From Cytophagales bacterium (GTDB taxonomy: Bacteria > Bacteroidota > Bacteroidia > Cytophagales > Thermoflexibacteraceae), in contig JAAFKA010000018.1 of assembly GCA_013299115.1 (NCBI GenBank), positions 49,594 to 113,593 of the forward strand: 64,000 bases of DNA. The letters are read 5' to 3'. Numbering within the stretch: the first letter of the stretch is position 1; each line of letters opens with the position of its first letter. Both the position numbers and the translations under genes were made by a program. The notes beneath the pieces were generated by a model. It was not told the origin of the DNA, made no database searches, and saw only the letters and a program-made list of their open reading frames with translations. This document shows, in pieces, positions 1 to 8,801 of this stretch.

Positions 1-117
1 CGAATCTATTTGGTTGGTATCTGCTTTTTTGATTTGGGTATAAGTTTGCGAAAAAGTATCTCCAATTGCTCCCAAGCAGAGAGCAAAAAAGATAAAAATA
101 AATAGCTTTGTTTTCAT
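1..117 (-). CDS. N-terminus of an exported protein, cut by the window edge
   Basis: An open frame of 39 codons starts at the ATG complementary to 115-117 and runs off the left edge without a stop. It begins MKTKLFIFIFFALCLGAIGD, a classical signal peptide with a charged start and a hydrophobic core, followed by a polar stretch rich in Thr, Gln and Lys. Only the export signal is visible, so the function cannot be assigned. It diverges from the DUF1703 gene at 249, and the 130-bp AT-rich gap must hold both promoters. Confidence 0.6.
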   Translation of the reverse strand, partial: MKTKLFIFIFFALCLGAIGDTFSQTYTQIKKADTNQIDS

Positions 118-248
118 GGCTTGCGTGTAAATGTATAAAAATAGGAAAAAATATTGATTTTCCTTTCTAAAAGTAGATTAAAATTTTTATAAAGTAGCAA
201 TTTGCAAATACTATCAAAAAAGTGTATTTTTGTTATTATTTAGCAATT

Positions 249-1952
249 ATGCAAAAATTCCCCTACGGAGAAAGCAACTTTGCCAAAGTTAGCTTAGAAA
301 ATTATGTGTATGTGGACAAAACTCCCTATTTGGAAGTGATGGAAAATCTACATACCTCTTATCACTTTTTTCTCCGCCCCCGCAGGTTTGGCAAAAGTCT
401 GTTTGCGTCTTTGCTTTCCTATTATTATGGTGTAGAACACAAAGCAAACTTCGATAAATTGTTTGGTAGGTTTTACATTGGCAAAAATCCCACGCCCAAA
501 GCCAATAGTTATTTGGTTTTGAGTTTTGAGTTTTCAGGCATCAATACCAGCACCTATGAGAGTACATACAACGGATTTTTGAAAAACACCAAAGATGGTG
601 TTAGGTTTTTCTTAGGTAAGTATGAAACTTTGTTTAGTGCTTCTCAACAAGCAGAAATCATAGCAGAACAAAGCCCTGAATCTATACTAAAATCTTTATT
701 TGTTTTTCATAAAATCAATAAAATTGCTACCCCAATTTATTTAGTCATAGACGAATACGACCATTTTGCTAATGAAATTATAGCCTTCAACCTCACAGAT
801 TTTGGCGACATTATCAGTCGCAATGGTTTTGTCCGCAAGTTTTATGAGGTCATTAAAACAGCCACTATGGAGGGTGTGGTAGATAAATTGTTTGTAACAG
901 GGGTAACGCCAATTACCTTAGACAGCCTAACCAGTGGCTTTAATATTGCGACAGACTTGACTATGGAACGTCAATTCAACGCCATGACAGGTTTTACTTT
1001 TGAGGAAGTGCAGGGTTTGGTGGACATAGCTTGTGCAGACCAAACTTGCGACAAACCCCGAATCTACAACGACTTACGAGCATGGTACAATGGCTATTTG
1101 TTTTATGGCAGAGCAAAAGAAAGAATATACAACCCAAACATGGTCTTGTCTTTTTTAAGGCAGTTGCAAACGAACCGAGAATATCCTGAAAAAATGTTAG
1201 ATGTAAATATTGCTTCGGATTACAAAAAAATAAAGAACTTTTTTGCTCTCAAAAATCCGCAACAAAACTATGAAGTTTTAGACGAGCTGCTTACAATAGG
1301 CAACATTCAATCGGCAATTACAGAAAAATTTAATTTTGAACGGGAATTTACTGCTACAGATTTTGCAAGTTTATTGTTCTATATGGGTTTTGTAAGTATT
1401 AGACAACAAAAAGGCTTAACTTATATTCTCCAAATGCCAAACTACGTGATACAAGGTTTGTATTTGGATTTCTTTGCTGAACTCCTAAAAAATAAAAGTG
1501 AAACCTTACTAGATACTAAACCCTTACAAAAAGCCATAGAAGCCCTTGCTTATAAGGGTAATGCCCAACTTTTTGCCAATGAAATACAGCAAAATCTAAA
1601 AACTTTTTCTAATCGTGATGCTATCAAATTTTCGGAAAAACATCTTAAAGTAGTTGTTTTGACTTTGCTCAATATTTCCAAACTCTACTTTGTAAAAAGT
1701 GAGTACGAAACAGAGAAAAAATATGTGGATTTGCTGCTCTTAGAAAGATTACCTTTTCCGGTCAATTACCAATATGCCATAGAACTCAAATATTTGCCCA
1801 AAGAAAGGGCAAACGAGGTAGAAAGTTTGAAAGAACAAGCAATTTTGCAACTACAAGGCTATTTGCAAAGTCCTGAATTGCAGCAACTTAGCAACCTCAA
1901 AGCCTTTATTTGGATTGTGGTGGGAGATGACTTGGAAATGGTGGAGTTGTAA
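249..1952 (+). CDS. AAA-ATPase-like / PD-(D/E)XK nuclease-fold protein (DUF1703 type), copy 1
   Basis: The 567-residue product matches the family that joins an AAA-ATPase-like N-terminal domain to a C-terminal PD-(D/E)XK domain. Visible landmarks are a degenerate P-loop RPRRFGKS near residues 43-50, a Walker B-like stretch YLVIDEYDHF with D168/E169, the family block VRKFYEVIKTATMEG with FVTGVTPITLDS, and a C-terminal YAIELKYL whose E-x-K resembles the nuclease active site. The ATG at 249 is preferred over an upstream in-frame ATG at 222, because the second copy begins with the same MQKFPYGESNFAKVS. The biochemical role of this family is unproven; mobile-element or defence-related nuclease is the usual guess. 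A near-identical paralogue follows 51 bp downstream. Confidence 0.85.
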   Translation: MQKFPYGESNFAKVSLENYVYVDKTPYLEVMENLHTSYHFFLRPRRFGKSLFASLLSYYYGVEHKANFDKLFGRFYIGKNPTPKANSYLVLSFEFSGINTSTYESTYNGFLKNTKDGVRFFLGKYETLFSASQQAEIIAEQSPESILKSLFVFHKINKIATPIYLVIDEYDHFANEIIAFNLTDFGDIISRNGFVRKFYEVIKTATMEGVVDKLFVTGVTPITLDSLTSGFNIATDLTMERQFNAMTGFTFEEVQGLVDIACADQTCDKPRIYNDLRAWYNGYLFYGRAKERIYNPNMVLSFLRQLQTNREYPEKMLDVNIASDYKKIKNFFALKNPQQNYEVLDELLTIGNIQSAITEKFNFEREFTATDFASLLFYMGFVSIRQQKGLTYILQMPNYVIQGLYLDFFAELLKNKSETLLDTKPLQKAIEALAYKGNAQLFANEIQQNLKTFSNRDAIKFSEKHLKVVVLTLLNISKLYFVKSEYETEKKYVDLLLLERLPFPVNYQYAIELKYLPKERANEVESLKEQAILQLQGYLQSPELQQLSNLKAFIWIVVGDDLEMVEL

Positions 1953-2003
1953 GTTAATTTGTAACTATTTTTATATGTAATATTTCATATTTATTACCAA
2001 ACT

Positions 2004-3707
2004 ATGCAAAAATTTCCCTACGGAGAAAGCAACTTTGCCAAAGTTAGCTTAGAAAATTATGTGTATGTGGACAAAACTCCCTATTTGGAAGTGATGGAAA
2101 ATCTACATACCTCTTACCATTTTTTCCTCCGCCCCCGCAGGTTTGGCAAAAGTCTGTTTGCTTCGCTGTTATCCTACTATTATGGTGTGGAACACAAAGC
2201 CAACTTCGATAAATTGTTTGGCAGGTTTCATGTTGGCAAAAATCCTACACCGAAGGCGAATAGTTATTTGGTGTTGAGTTTTGAGTTTTCGGGTATAGAC
2301 ACCAGCACCTATGAAAATACTTTGCAAGGTTTTCTGAATAACACCAAAAAAGGTGTAGAGTTTTTTCTGAAGACATACCAAGCCTTTTTTTCAATCACTG
2401 AAAGAGAAAAAGTATTGACAGGCACTTCATCACATGAAGTCCTACAAAGTTTGTTTCAACTTTGGCGAATGCAAAAAGTTGAGACACCTATTTATATTAT
2501 CATAGATGAATACGACCATTTCGCCAATGAAATTATAGCCTTCAACCTCACAGATTTTGGGGACATTATCAGTCGCAATGGTTTTGTTCGCAAGTTTTAT
2601 GAAGTAATTAAAACAGCCACAATGGAGGGCGTAGTAGATAAATTGTTCGTAACAGGGGTAACGCCAATTACCTTAGACAGCATGACCAGTGGCTTTAATA
2701 TTGCCACCGACTTGACTATGGAACGTCAATTCAACGCCATGACAGGCTTTACTTTTGAGGAAGTGCAAAGTTTGGTGGACATAGCTTGTGCAGACCAAAC
2801 TTGCGACAAACCCCGCATCTACAACGACTTGCGAGCATGGTACAATGGCTATTTGTTTCATGGCAGAGCAAAAGAAAGAATATATAATCCGAATATGGTC
2901 TTGTCTTTTTTAAGGCAGTTGCAAACGAACCAAGAATATCCTGACAAAATGTTAGATGTAAACATTGCTTCGGATTACAAAAAAATTAAAAACTTTTTTG
3001 CCCTCAAAAATCCAGAACAAAACTATGTGGTGTTAGACGAATTATTAACCAAAGGTACTATTCAATCAGCAATCACTGAAAAATTTAATTTTGAAAGAAC
3101 TTTTACAAGAACAGATTTTGCAAGTTTGTTGTTTTACATGGGTTTTGTAAGCATTCAATCTCGAAAAGGCTTAGACTATGTGCTGCAAATGCCCAATTAC
3201 GTGATACAAGGCTTGTATTTTGATTTTTTTGCAGATATTTTGGAAACTAAAACCCAACAAATTTTGGATACGGACAACTTGCAAACAGCTTTTCAAGCCT
3301 TAGCCTACGATGGCAATGCCCAACTTTTTGCCAATGAAATACAACAAAACCTGAAAACTTTTTCCAATCGTGATGCTATTAAATTTTCGGAAAAGCACCT
3401 CAAAGTGGTTGTTTTGACTTTGCTTAATATCTCCAAACTCTATTTTGTGAAAAGTGAGTACGAAACAGAGAAAAAATATGTGGATTTGTTGCTCTTAGAA
3501 AGATTGCCTTTTCCTGTCAATTACCAATATGCCATAGAACTTAAATATCTGCCCAAAGAAAGGGCAAACGAAGTGGAAAATTTGAAAGAACAAGCAATTT
3601 TGCAACTCAAAGGTTATTTGCAAAGTCCTGAATTGCAGCAACTTACCAACCTCAAAGCCTTAATTTGGATAGTAGTGGGAGATGACTTGGAAATGGTGGA
3701 GTTGTGA
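2004..3707 (+). CDS. AAA-ATPase-like / PD-(D/E)XK nuclease-fold protein (DUF1703 type), copy 2
   Basis: A tandem paralogue of the preceding gene with exactly the same length (567 residues) and the same landmarks: RPRRFGKS, IIIDEYDHF, FVTGVTPITLDS and YAIELKYL. Identity between the copies is very uneven. Residues 1-95, the block after the Walker B motif to about residue 330, and the last 130 residues are nearly identical. Two intervals, about 95-165 and 340-430, are clearly divergent. That mosaic suggests gene conversion or domain swapping after duplication. A third, more distant member lies at the right end of the window, so the genome carries a scattered family. Confidence 0.85.
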   Translation: MQKFPYGESNFAKVSLENYVYVDKTPYLEVMENLHTSYHFFLRPRRFGKSLFASLLSYYYGVEHKANFDKLFGRFHVGKNPTPKANSYLVLSFEFSGIDTSTYENTLQGFLNNTKKGVEFFLKTYQAFFSITEREKVLTGTSSHEVLQSLFQLWRMQKVETPIYIIIDEYDHFANEIIAFNLTDFGDIISRNGFVRKFYEVIKTATMEGVVDKLFVTGVTPITLDSMTSGFNIATDLTMERQFNAMTGFTFEEVQSLVDIACADQTCDKPRIYNDLRAWYNGYLFHGRAKERIYNPNMVLSFLRQLQTNQEYPDKMLDVNIASDYKKIKNFFALKNPEQNYVVLDELLTKGTIQSAITEKFNFERTFTRTDFASLLFYMGFVSIQSRKGLDYVLQMPNYVIQGLYFDFFADILETKTQQILDTDNLQTAFQALAYDGNAQLFANEIQQNLKTFSNRDAIKFSEKHLKVVVLTLLNISKLYFVKSEYETEKKYVDLLLLERLPFPVNYQYAIELKYLPKERANEVENLKEQAILQLKGYLQSPELQQLTNLKALIWIVVGDDLEMVEL

Positions 3708-3863
3708 TTTCTTTTTCGTTTTTCTCATTCACCCACTAACACAAAAACACCCCAATAATACGGGTGACTATAATTTTTTTCTGCCGAAACTTTTGCCCGA
3801 ATCAATGTGCAAGATTTTTGGGCTGTTGGTAGCTTTTAGTTGTTCTTCGGCTGCTTCTGCTCC

Positions 3864-3968
3864 TGTATAATAGCCAAAGGATTTGATAATGACATGATTG
3901 TAGAACTCACAGGTTTGGAAATTGAACAAATAGAACAACTAAGAAAAAAGGGCAAAACAAAGAAATAA
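3864..3968 (+). pseudogene. C-terminal remnant of an Rpn-type PD-(D/E)XK transposase/nuclease
   Basis: The last 34 codons of an open frame read IIAKGFDNDMIVELTGL followed by EIEQIEQLRKKG and a TAA at 3966-3968. This is the characteristic C-terminal signature of Rpn-family (PD-(D/E)XK nuclease family transposase) proteins, whose full length is about 300 residues. Upstream in the same frame the translation becomes Cys/Phe-rich and nothing of the catalytic part remains. An antisense reading of 3782-3863 also looks protein-like but has no start. The remnant lies between the DUF1703 pair and the ABC ATPase gene. Confidence 0.45.
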
Positions 3969-3987
3969 CAAACTAACTGTTACTTAC

Positions 3988-4614
3988 CTACAACTGCAAA
4001 GTTTTTTCAAAATGGGCAACCAAACGGCTGTCGTGTGTAGCCACTACTAAGGTCGTATGGTGTTGAGCAGCTTGAGTTTTTAGCAAGTTGATAACAGCCG
4101 TTGCATTTTGGTCGTCTAAGGCTGCGGTGGGTTCGTCTGCCAAGAGGAGTTGAGGGCTGTTGGCTAAGGCACGTGCTATGCAGACCCGTTGGGCTTCACC
4201 TGTGCTTAGTTGGTGTGGATACTTGTGTTGGAGGTGGGTGAGGTGCAGACTTTCTACCAAATGCAAGAGGTGAGGGTGGTCTATTTTTTTGCCTGCCATG
4301 TTTTGTGCCACCCGCAAATTGTCTATCAGGTTAAGAGTTTTTATCAAATAAGGTTGTTGAAAAACAATACCTATATTTTGTCCTCGAAAAGTGTCTAACT
4401 GTGTGCCTTTCAAGGTCGTAATCACTGTATTTCCAATTTTTACCTCTCCTGCGGTGGGCGTAAGCAAGCCTGCCAAGATGTGCAGCAAAGTAGTTTTCCC
4501 ACTTCCAGAGTTACCACGCAGCAGCCATTGTTCTTCGGCTTTTGCCTCCCAGTAGGCAAGAGCAACAACAGGCTGATTGTGGTAACGATGGACTATGTTT
4601 TGTAAGGTAATCAT
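3988..4614 (-). CDS. ABC transporter ATP-binding protein, LolD/MacB/FtsE type
   Basis: A 208-residue ABC ATPase with every nucleotide-binding motif: Walker A GNSGSGKTT, Q-loop VFQQP, signature LSTGE, Walker B LLLADEPTAALD and the H-loop ATHD. Length and the signature region fit the LolD/MacB/FtsE group, which powers lipoprotein release, efflux or cell-division complexes at the inner membrane. Its ATG overlaps the stop of the upstream XRE gene in an ATGA arrangement, so the two are probably translationally coupled. No permease lies next to it; the next minus-strand gene is unrelated. The transmembrane partner must be elsewhere, and the true substrate is unknown. Confidence 0.85.
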   Translation of the reverse strand: MITLQNIVHRYHNQPVVALAYWEAKAEEQWLLRGNSGSGKTTLLHILAGLLTPTAGEVKIGNTVITTLKGTQLDTFRGQNIGIVFQQPYLIKTLNLIDNLRVAQNMAGKKIDHPHLLHLVESLHLTHLQHKYPHQLSTGEAQRVCIARALANSPQLLLADEPTAALDDQNATAVINLLKTQAAQHHTTLVVATHDSRLVAHFEKTLQL

Positions 4615-4982
4615 TCTTTGGGTCTATTTTGTTGAAGTTCTTTTTCCAAAAAATCTACTTTTTCTTCGAGTAATTTAATTTTGTCTAACAAAGTTTTGAC
4701 ATATTCCTCCAATAATTTTTGTTCGTTGCCTGCACTGCTGGCAGCAGTTGGCGGTGTGGGCAACAACAAGTTTTCGTCGAGGTCTAAAATCTCTTGCATA
4801 GTCATATTAAAAACTTTGGCTATGCTTGCAAATTTGTTCAGAGTCAATTCGGTTTGCCCTCTTTCTATTTTGCTATACCCATTTTGAGTAATATGCAGTG
4901 TAGTAGCAACTTTCTCTTGTGTTAAACGATACAACTCACGCAATTTGCGTATTTTTTGGATAGTTTGTTGGTTTGGGGTCAT
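4611..4982 (-). CDS. XRE-family HTH regulator with C-terminal coiled coil
   Basis: A 123-residue protein starting MTPNQQTIQKIRKLRELY. Residues 8-65 form a Cro/C1-type helix-turn-helix (RLTQEKVATTLHITQNGYSKIERGQ), and the C-terminal 35 residues are a Leu/Glu/Lys heptad region that probably dimerises (LLEEYVKTLLDKIKLLEEK). An upstream in-frame start at 5042 would add 20 Lys/Phe-rich residues before the HTH, so the ATG complementary to 4980-4982 is preferred. Its stop overlaps the start of the ABC ATPase gene by 4 bp. Inverted repeats just upstream (5062-5202) are candidate operators, which would make the pair self-regulated. Confidence 0.8.
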   Translation of the reverse strand: MTPNQQTIQKIRKLRELYRLTQEKVATTLHITQNGYSKIERGQTELTLNKFASIAKVFNMTMQEILDLDENLLLPTPPTAASSAGNEQKLLEEYVKTLLDKIKLLEEKVDFLEKELQQNRPKE

Positions 4983-5061
4983 AAAAATGAAAAAACTTTT
5001 AGAAACTTTTGTTAATTTATTTTGTTTAATTTTTTTATACAAAAGACGATATTTTATTACT

Positions 5062-5213
5062 GTCGTTTTGGTTTAAACGACTAATACAAGATAAAATCCG
5101 ATAGAATGATGTTTTTATAAGTTAAAGTTTTTGACTGCAAAAATTGTTTTGATTTTTTAACTCTTTGATAATCAATAAACTAAATTGGTTTATGTTTAAA
5201 CCTAATTGGTTTA
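5062..5213. promoter_or_regulatory. Candidate operators upstream of the XRE-ABC pair
   Basis: A perfect inverted repeat, GTCGTTT-N6-AAACGAC, spans 5062-5081. A second, GGTTTA-N4-TAAACC, spans 5187-5202 and is embedded in two direct copies of TAATTGGTTTA-like sequence (about 5182-5192 and 5203-5213). They lie 80-220 bp upstream of the XRE start in a 359-bp region without a credible gene. Binding by the neighbouring regulator is an inference from position and symmetry only. Confidence 0.35.
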
Positions 5214-5320
5214 AAAAAATAACAACTTTGTTGGTTACTTATTCGTTTTAGGCTTTTTTGTTTGATTTGTTGTTCTTCTTTAAGGAAGGTGTATGAAAAA
5301 TTTACTTAATCAGTTGCATA

Positions 5321-5376
5321 AAAAAACACCAATTAGTAGTCTCTTTGAAGAGTTTGCTAATTGGTGTTTTTTATTT
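5321..5376. terminator. Rho-independent-type hairpin, probably bidirectional
   Basis: AAAACACCAATTAG at 5323-5336 pairs with CTAATTGGTGTTTT at 5357-5370 around a 20-nt loop, with A/T runs on both sides. It sits 26 bp beyond the stop of the minus-strand dehydrogenase gene, the transcript it most likely ends. Confidence 0.6.
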
Positions 5377-5401
5377 TTGCAAGCAATCTATTATAACAAA
5401 A

Positions 5402-6622
5402 CTACGCCATTTGCATTACATAATTTTCCAGATACATAAAATTAGGTTGCAACACACCTTTTTTGGTAACAAAAGCATTGGCTATAATTTGCTCTTTGTC
5501 CTCAATTAAAAGGCTGGGCAATACCCTGTTTATCAGGTCTTTACCAAAATCTACCGAAGCATCTCTTGGCATTTCGCAGGGCAAATTATCTACTGCCATC
5601 ACCGTAATATGGTCGGGATTGGGTGCAAAAGGTTGGGTTTGTAGGCTGTTGCAATCAAAATCATACAAAGGTTCTATGATAGTCGAAGCCTTTGTAGTGG
5701 TTGGAATAGAGCCGTTGATGTCGCAAGTAACGTCTGCAATGAGGCGAATTCTGAAATCTTTTTTTTGCGTATCAGCCGTTTGGAACAACAAAGGTGCTTT
5801 CGGATTCCAATAGGCGGTGGCTATCAGCACATCTGTTTGGCGGTAAAAAGGCGAAAAATCAGCCCCATAATTTTCAGGATTGGTATAAAAATCTGACCCA
5901 AAAGAAGTGCCATCGGTTTTACTTTCTCCTTTGCGGAAGTGGTAGTCTGCCGACCTCAACTGCACATATACAGGTGCGTCAAAAGTTTTGGTTAGGTAGT
6001 CTTGCTTGTCCACTTTTCGGATTTTCATAGCTTCGAGCATCTCTATTGCCCCTTTGGTAACTCTACCGTTGCCTGTTAAGGCTATTTTTATGGGTGGCAA
6101 GTTTATTTTTTGCAGTTCCTTGTCCAATTCCTTGCGGTCAAAAAGTTGGTGGGCAGGTTTGAGGTCAAAAAGTTGATACTTTTTGCCATAAGCCAACACT
6201 GCATTGTAAGCCCCCACCAAACCTGCATAACGACCAAAAGCCACAATTCTTTCGCCTTGCGGATTTTTCAGGGTTTCGTAGTCTATGAGGTTTATGTTTT
6301 TGGCTAAAATAGTTTGCAATAATTTTCTATTATACGGCTGTTTTTTTATGGTATGCGAAAAAAATAAATAGGTTTTGTCAGCAATGAGTTGGGCAATAGG
6401 CACTTCTTTTATACCCATTAAAACATTGCAATCGTCGAGATTTTCGGTTACTTGGCAACCTTCGGCTGCATATTCCTCGTCTTTGAAACAACGGACAGGG
6501 CTGGGCTGCACAGCTATCTGCACAGTAGGATATTGCTGCATAACTTCTTTGCATTGCGTAGGCGACAGTGCTACCCGTTTATCAGGCGGATTTTTGCCTT
6601 CTCTAATGATACCTATTTTCAT
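5402..6622 (-). CDS. AlaDH/PNT-fold NAD-dependent dehydrogenase, saccharopine dehydrogenase-like
   Basis: A 406-residue enzyme beginning MKIGIIREGKNPPDKRVALSP, the N-terminal substrate-binding signature of the alanine dehydrogenase / transhydrogenase alpha / lysine-forming saccharopine dehydrogenase superfamily. A Rossmann-type ITGNGRV-like turn appears as KIALTGNGRVTKGAIEML in the middle, followed by IADVTCDINGSIP and a C-terminal MAVDNLPCEMPRDAS, a block typical of the saccharopine-dehydrogenase-like members. It should be a cytosolic NAD(P)-linked amino-acid oxidoreductase. The exact substrate (saccharopine, alanine or another amino acid) cannot be decided from sequence alone. It is transcribed alone and ends at the hairpin at 5321-5376. 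Confidence 0.75.
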   Translation of the reverse strand: MKIGIIREGKNPPDKRVALSPTQCKEVMQQYPTVQIAVQPSPVRCFKDEEYAAEGCQVTENLDDCNVLMGIKEVPIAQLIADKTYLFFSHTIKKQPYNRKLLQTILAKNINLIDYETLKNPQGERIVAFGRYAGLVGAYNAVLAYGKKYQLFDLKPAHQLFDRKELDKELQKINLPPIKIALTGNGRVTKGAIEMLEAMKIRKVDKQDYLTKTFDAPVYVQLRSADYHFRKGESKTDGTSFGSDFYTNPENYGADFSPFYRQTDVLIATAYWNPKAPLLFQTADTQKKDFRIRLIADVTCDINGSIPTTTKASTIIEPLYDFDCNSLQTQPFAPNPDHITVMAVDNLPCEMPRDASVDFGKDLINRVLPSLLIEDKEQIIANAFVTKKGVLQPNFMYLENYVMQMA

Positions 6623-6773
6623 AAAAATGCGGTGTGAATAGTATGTAAGTAGTATTATTGGTTAAAGTTCCGCAAAGGTAACACTTTTTATAAAGGTTTC
6701 TTAAAGATAGGAAGGAAAATTTAGAAGATTAGAAACCGCAACTTTTCTATTGATAGAATAAACAATTCTCTTA

Positions 6774-7391
6774 TCAAAGTCTTCCTTGAAAATTGCCAAT
6801 TTCCCAGACGTCAAACGTAAAAAGTTGTGAAGTTCCTTGTTTTGCCTCTTTTACCATAATCATTCTGCCATCAGTCAGAATTGTATTGCGTGAGTAACCT
6901 TCGGCAACAGGACGAACAGAAATGGCACATACCCCATCTGCAAATTTGCCCTCTTTTGAGTAATTAAGCAAATATACATTGATAGTTTCGCCTTGCGAGT
7001 CTGCCACCAACAAACTATAAAAATTTGGGTGCAAATTGACTTGGGCTATGGGATAAAAATTTTCAGGTGTTGGTATAGCTTCTTTTTTTAGATTATTTAC
7101 CCAAATTTTGTTGTTTGCAATAAATTGTTTGATTAATTGCGGTGGCAAAGGCTCTGTTTTGGGTTTCTTCAGTAACCAAACTTTTCCTACTGCAAAAGGC
7201 ATAGGTTTGGTTTCTGGTGCAAATAATTTGGCAAAATCCTCAATAGTAGCTACATTTTTTGAGGAAGTTGTAGCTGGCGAAGGCGAATTATTGGGAGTTG
7301 GCGTTGTCTGTGCTTGTGTGTAATTGCTTGCAACTATCCCAAAAAAAGTTACTAAACTAAACAAGAAATAGAAAGAATTAAGCATTTTCAT
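6774..7391 (-). CDS. Exported protein of unknown function
   Basis: The 205-residue product starts MKMLNSFYFLFSLVTFFGIV and has an Ala-rich cleavage region near ASNYTQAQ, so a signal peptide is clear. A Pro/Thr/Ser-rich linker (about residues 28-45) separates it from a compact domain with motifs PFAVGKVWLLKKPK, NFYSLLVADSQ and LTDGRMIMVKEA. The alternating hydrophobic pattern suggests beta-strands. I do not recognise a family. It stands alone between the dehydrogenase and the divergent DoxX gene. Confidence 0.65.
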   Translation of the reverse strand: MKMLNSFYFLFSLVTFFGIVASNYTQAQTTPTPNNSPSPATTSSKNVATIEDFAKLFAPETKPMPFAVGKVWLLKKPKTEPLPPQLIKQFIANNKIWVNNLKKEAIPTPENFYPIAQVNLHPNFYSLLVADSQGETINVYLLNYSKEGKFADGVCAISVRPVAEGYSRNTILTDGRMIMVKEAKQGTSQLFTFDVWEIGNFQGRL

Positions 7392-7561
7392 AGCTGATAA
7401 TTTGTTATATTTGCCTGTTGTAAATTTACAATAAAAGTGCCGTTTTTATGTAATTTTACTAATAATTTTTTACAACTGTTTAGAATAGTTGCCTAAAGAT
7501 AATTATTCTAAATAATTAATGAATTTTAAAACTAAAAAATTAAAACTAAAAATTCCAAGCC

Positions 7562-7939
7562 ATGTTTCCAAAAGATAATATTTTTCTCCGTTTTGCCTTA
7601 GTTGTTACCTTGCTTGCCCATAGTTTGTTAGGTATATTCAACAATGGTATCAATAATTTTGGTAATCTTTACCTAAATCAGATAGGTTTTGCTCCATTTG
7701 GTTTGTTTTTGGCATGGGCTATCAAGTTGTCGCACATAGCCAATGCAATAAGTTTAATAACAGATAAATATGTAAAAATTACATCAAGCATTACCATTTT
7801 TATTTTGTTGGTTGGCATCTACCTTATTCATTTTGAGGCAGGTTGGTTTGTTGTGGGTGGTGGTCGCAATGGTATGGAATTCAATTTTTTACTTATTTTT
7901 GCTCTTTTGAATGTTATGTTTACAACCAAAGAAAAATAA
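7562..7939 (+). CDS. DoxX-like small membrane protein
   Basis: A 125-residue protein with four predicted membrane segments (about residues 8-26, 44-62, 72-88 and 105-120). The stretch GWFVVGGGRNGMEFNFLL near the end is the conserved signature of DoxX-like proteins in Bacteroidota. DoxX proteins are inner-membrane components whose electron-transfer role is established in only a few cases. The gene ends 9 bp before pth and probably shares its transcript. Confidence 0.7.
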   Translation: MFPKDNIFLRFALVVTLLAHSLLGIFNNGINNFGNLYLNQIGFAPFGLFLAWAIKLSHIANAISLITDKYVKITSSITIFILLVGIYLIHFEAGWFVVGGGRNGMEFNFLLIFALLNVMFTTKEK

Positions 7940-7948
7940 AACGCAAAA

Positions 7949-8509
7949 ATGAAATATCTTATCATTGGGTTGGGTAATATAGGACAAGAATATGCAGCCA
8001 CCCGCCACAATATTGGCTTTATGGTGGTTGATAAATTGGCAGCAGACCACAAGACTGCGTGGGAAATAGACAAGTTGGCTTTTCATACCGAAATCAAACA
8101 CAAAGGTCGGGCTTTGCACCTCATTAAGCCTACGACTTACATGAATTTGAGTGGCAAGGCTTTTAATTATTGGTTGCAAACCCTCAAAATACCTATCGAC
8201 AATACGCTAACGATTGTAGATGACTTGGCGTTGCCTTTTGGCATACTTCGAATGAAACCACAAGGCAGCAGTGCAGGACACAATGGATTGAAAGACATAG
8301 AAGCCGTTTTGGGCAATCAAAACTATGCAAGGTTGCGTTTTGGCATAGGCAATGACTACCCCAAAGGCAAACAAGCAGATTATGTTTTGGGCAAATTTAA
8401 TCCAAACGAGCAAGCAGAACTCCCCTTAGCCATTGACAAAGCTGCCGATATGGTGCTTGCATTTGCTGCGGTAGGTATCAATCAAACAATGAATTTGTAT
8501 AATCAATAA
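7949..8509 (+). CDS. pth: Peptidyl-tRNA hydrolase
   Basis: The 186-residue protein begins [24 protein letters not shown], the diagnostic Pth N-terminus, with the catalytic His in RHNIGF. Further family blocks are [20 protein letters not shown] (catalytic-site Asp) and [12 protein letters not shown]. The enzyme cleaves peptidyl-tRNAs that drop off ribosomes and recycles the tRNA; it is essential in most bacteria. Length is normal. It follows the DoxX gene by 9 bp, and a perfect 11-bp hairpin lies about 40 bp beyond its stop. Confidence 0.95.
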   Translation: MKYLIIGLGNIGQEYAATRHNIGFMVVDKLAADHKTAWEIDKLAFHTEIKHKGRALHLIKPTTYMNLSGKAFNYWLQTLKIPIDNTLTIVDDLALPFGILRMKPQGSSAGHNGLKDIEAVLGNQNYARLRFGIGNDYPKGKQADYVLGKFNPNEQAELPLAIDKAADMVLAFAAVGINQTMNLYNQ

Positions 8510-8547
8510 CTCTCGGCTGTGAGCTACCGAAAGCACATAACTGAAAG

Positions 8548-8573
8548 ACTTGCGGGTTTGAGAACCCGCAAGT
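8548..8573. terminator. Perfect 11-bp hairpin after pth
   Basis: ACTTGCGGGTT and AACCCGCAAGT pair around TGAG. No T-tract follows, so it may be a REP-like palindrome rather than a true terminator. The rest of the 292-bp gap to the next gene shows nothing else clear. Confidence 0.4.
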
Positions 8574-8801
8574 ACGTAGTACGCAAACACCTCAAAAAAA
8601 TACTACATTATAACTATAACATTTTATCAAAGAAATGTTAGTTCTGAGCATTACACAGGAGGCACTACCAAGTTAGCAACTTATATTTGTAGTTACTTAT
8701 ACAAAGCTAACAAATATTTTGTATAAATTTAATTCCTTGCATACAAAATAATTAACTATTTTTTTATATTGCCACACAAAAATTTTAAACCACTAAATTT
8801 T

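Noticed and set aside
3782..3863. Antisense reading TGAEAAEEQLKATNSPKI and onward
   Set aside because: Protein-like composition but no start codon; a TAG closes the frame upstream and it overlaps the Rpn remnant.
5293..5436. 47-codon plus-strand frame starting MKNLLNQLHKK
   Set aside because: It runs through the terminator stem and into the end of the convergent dehydrogenase gene.
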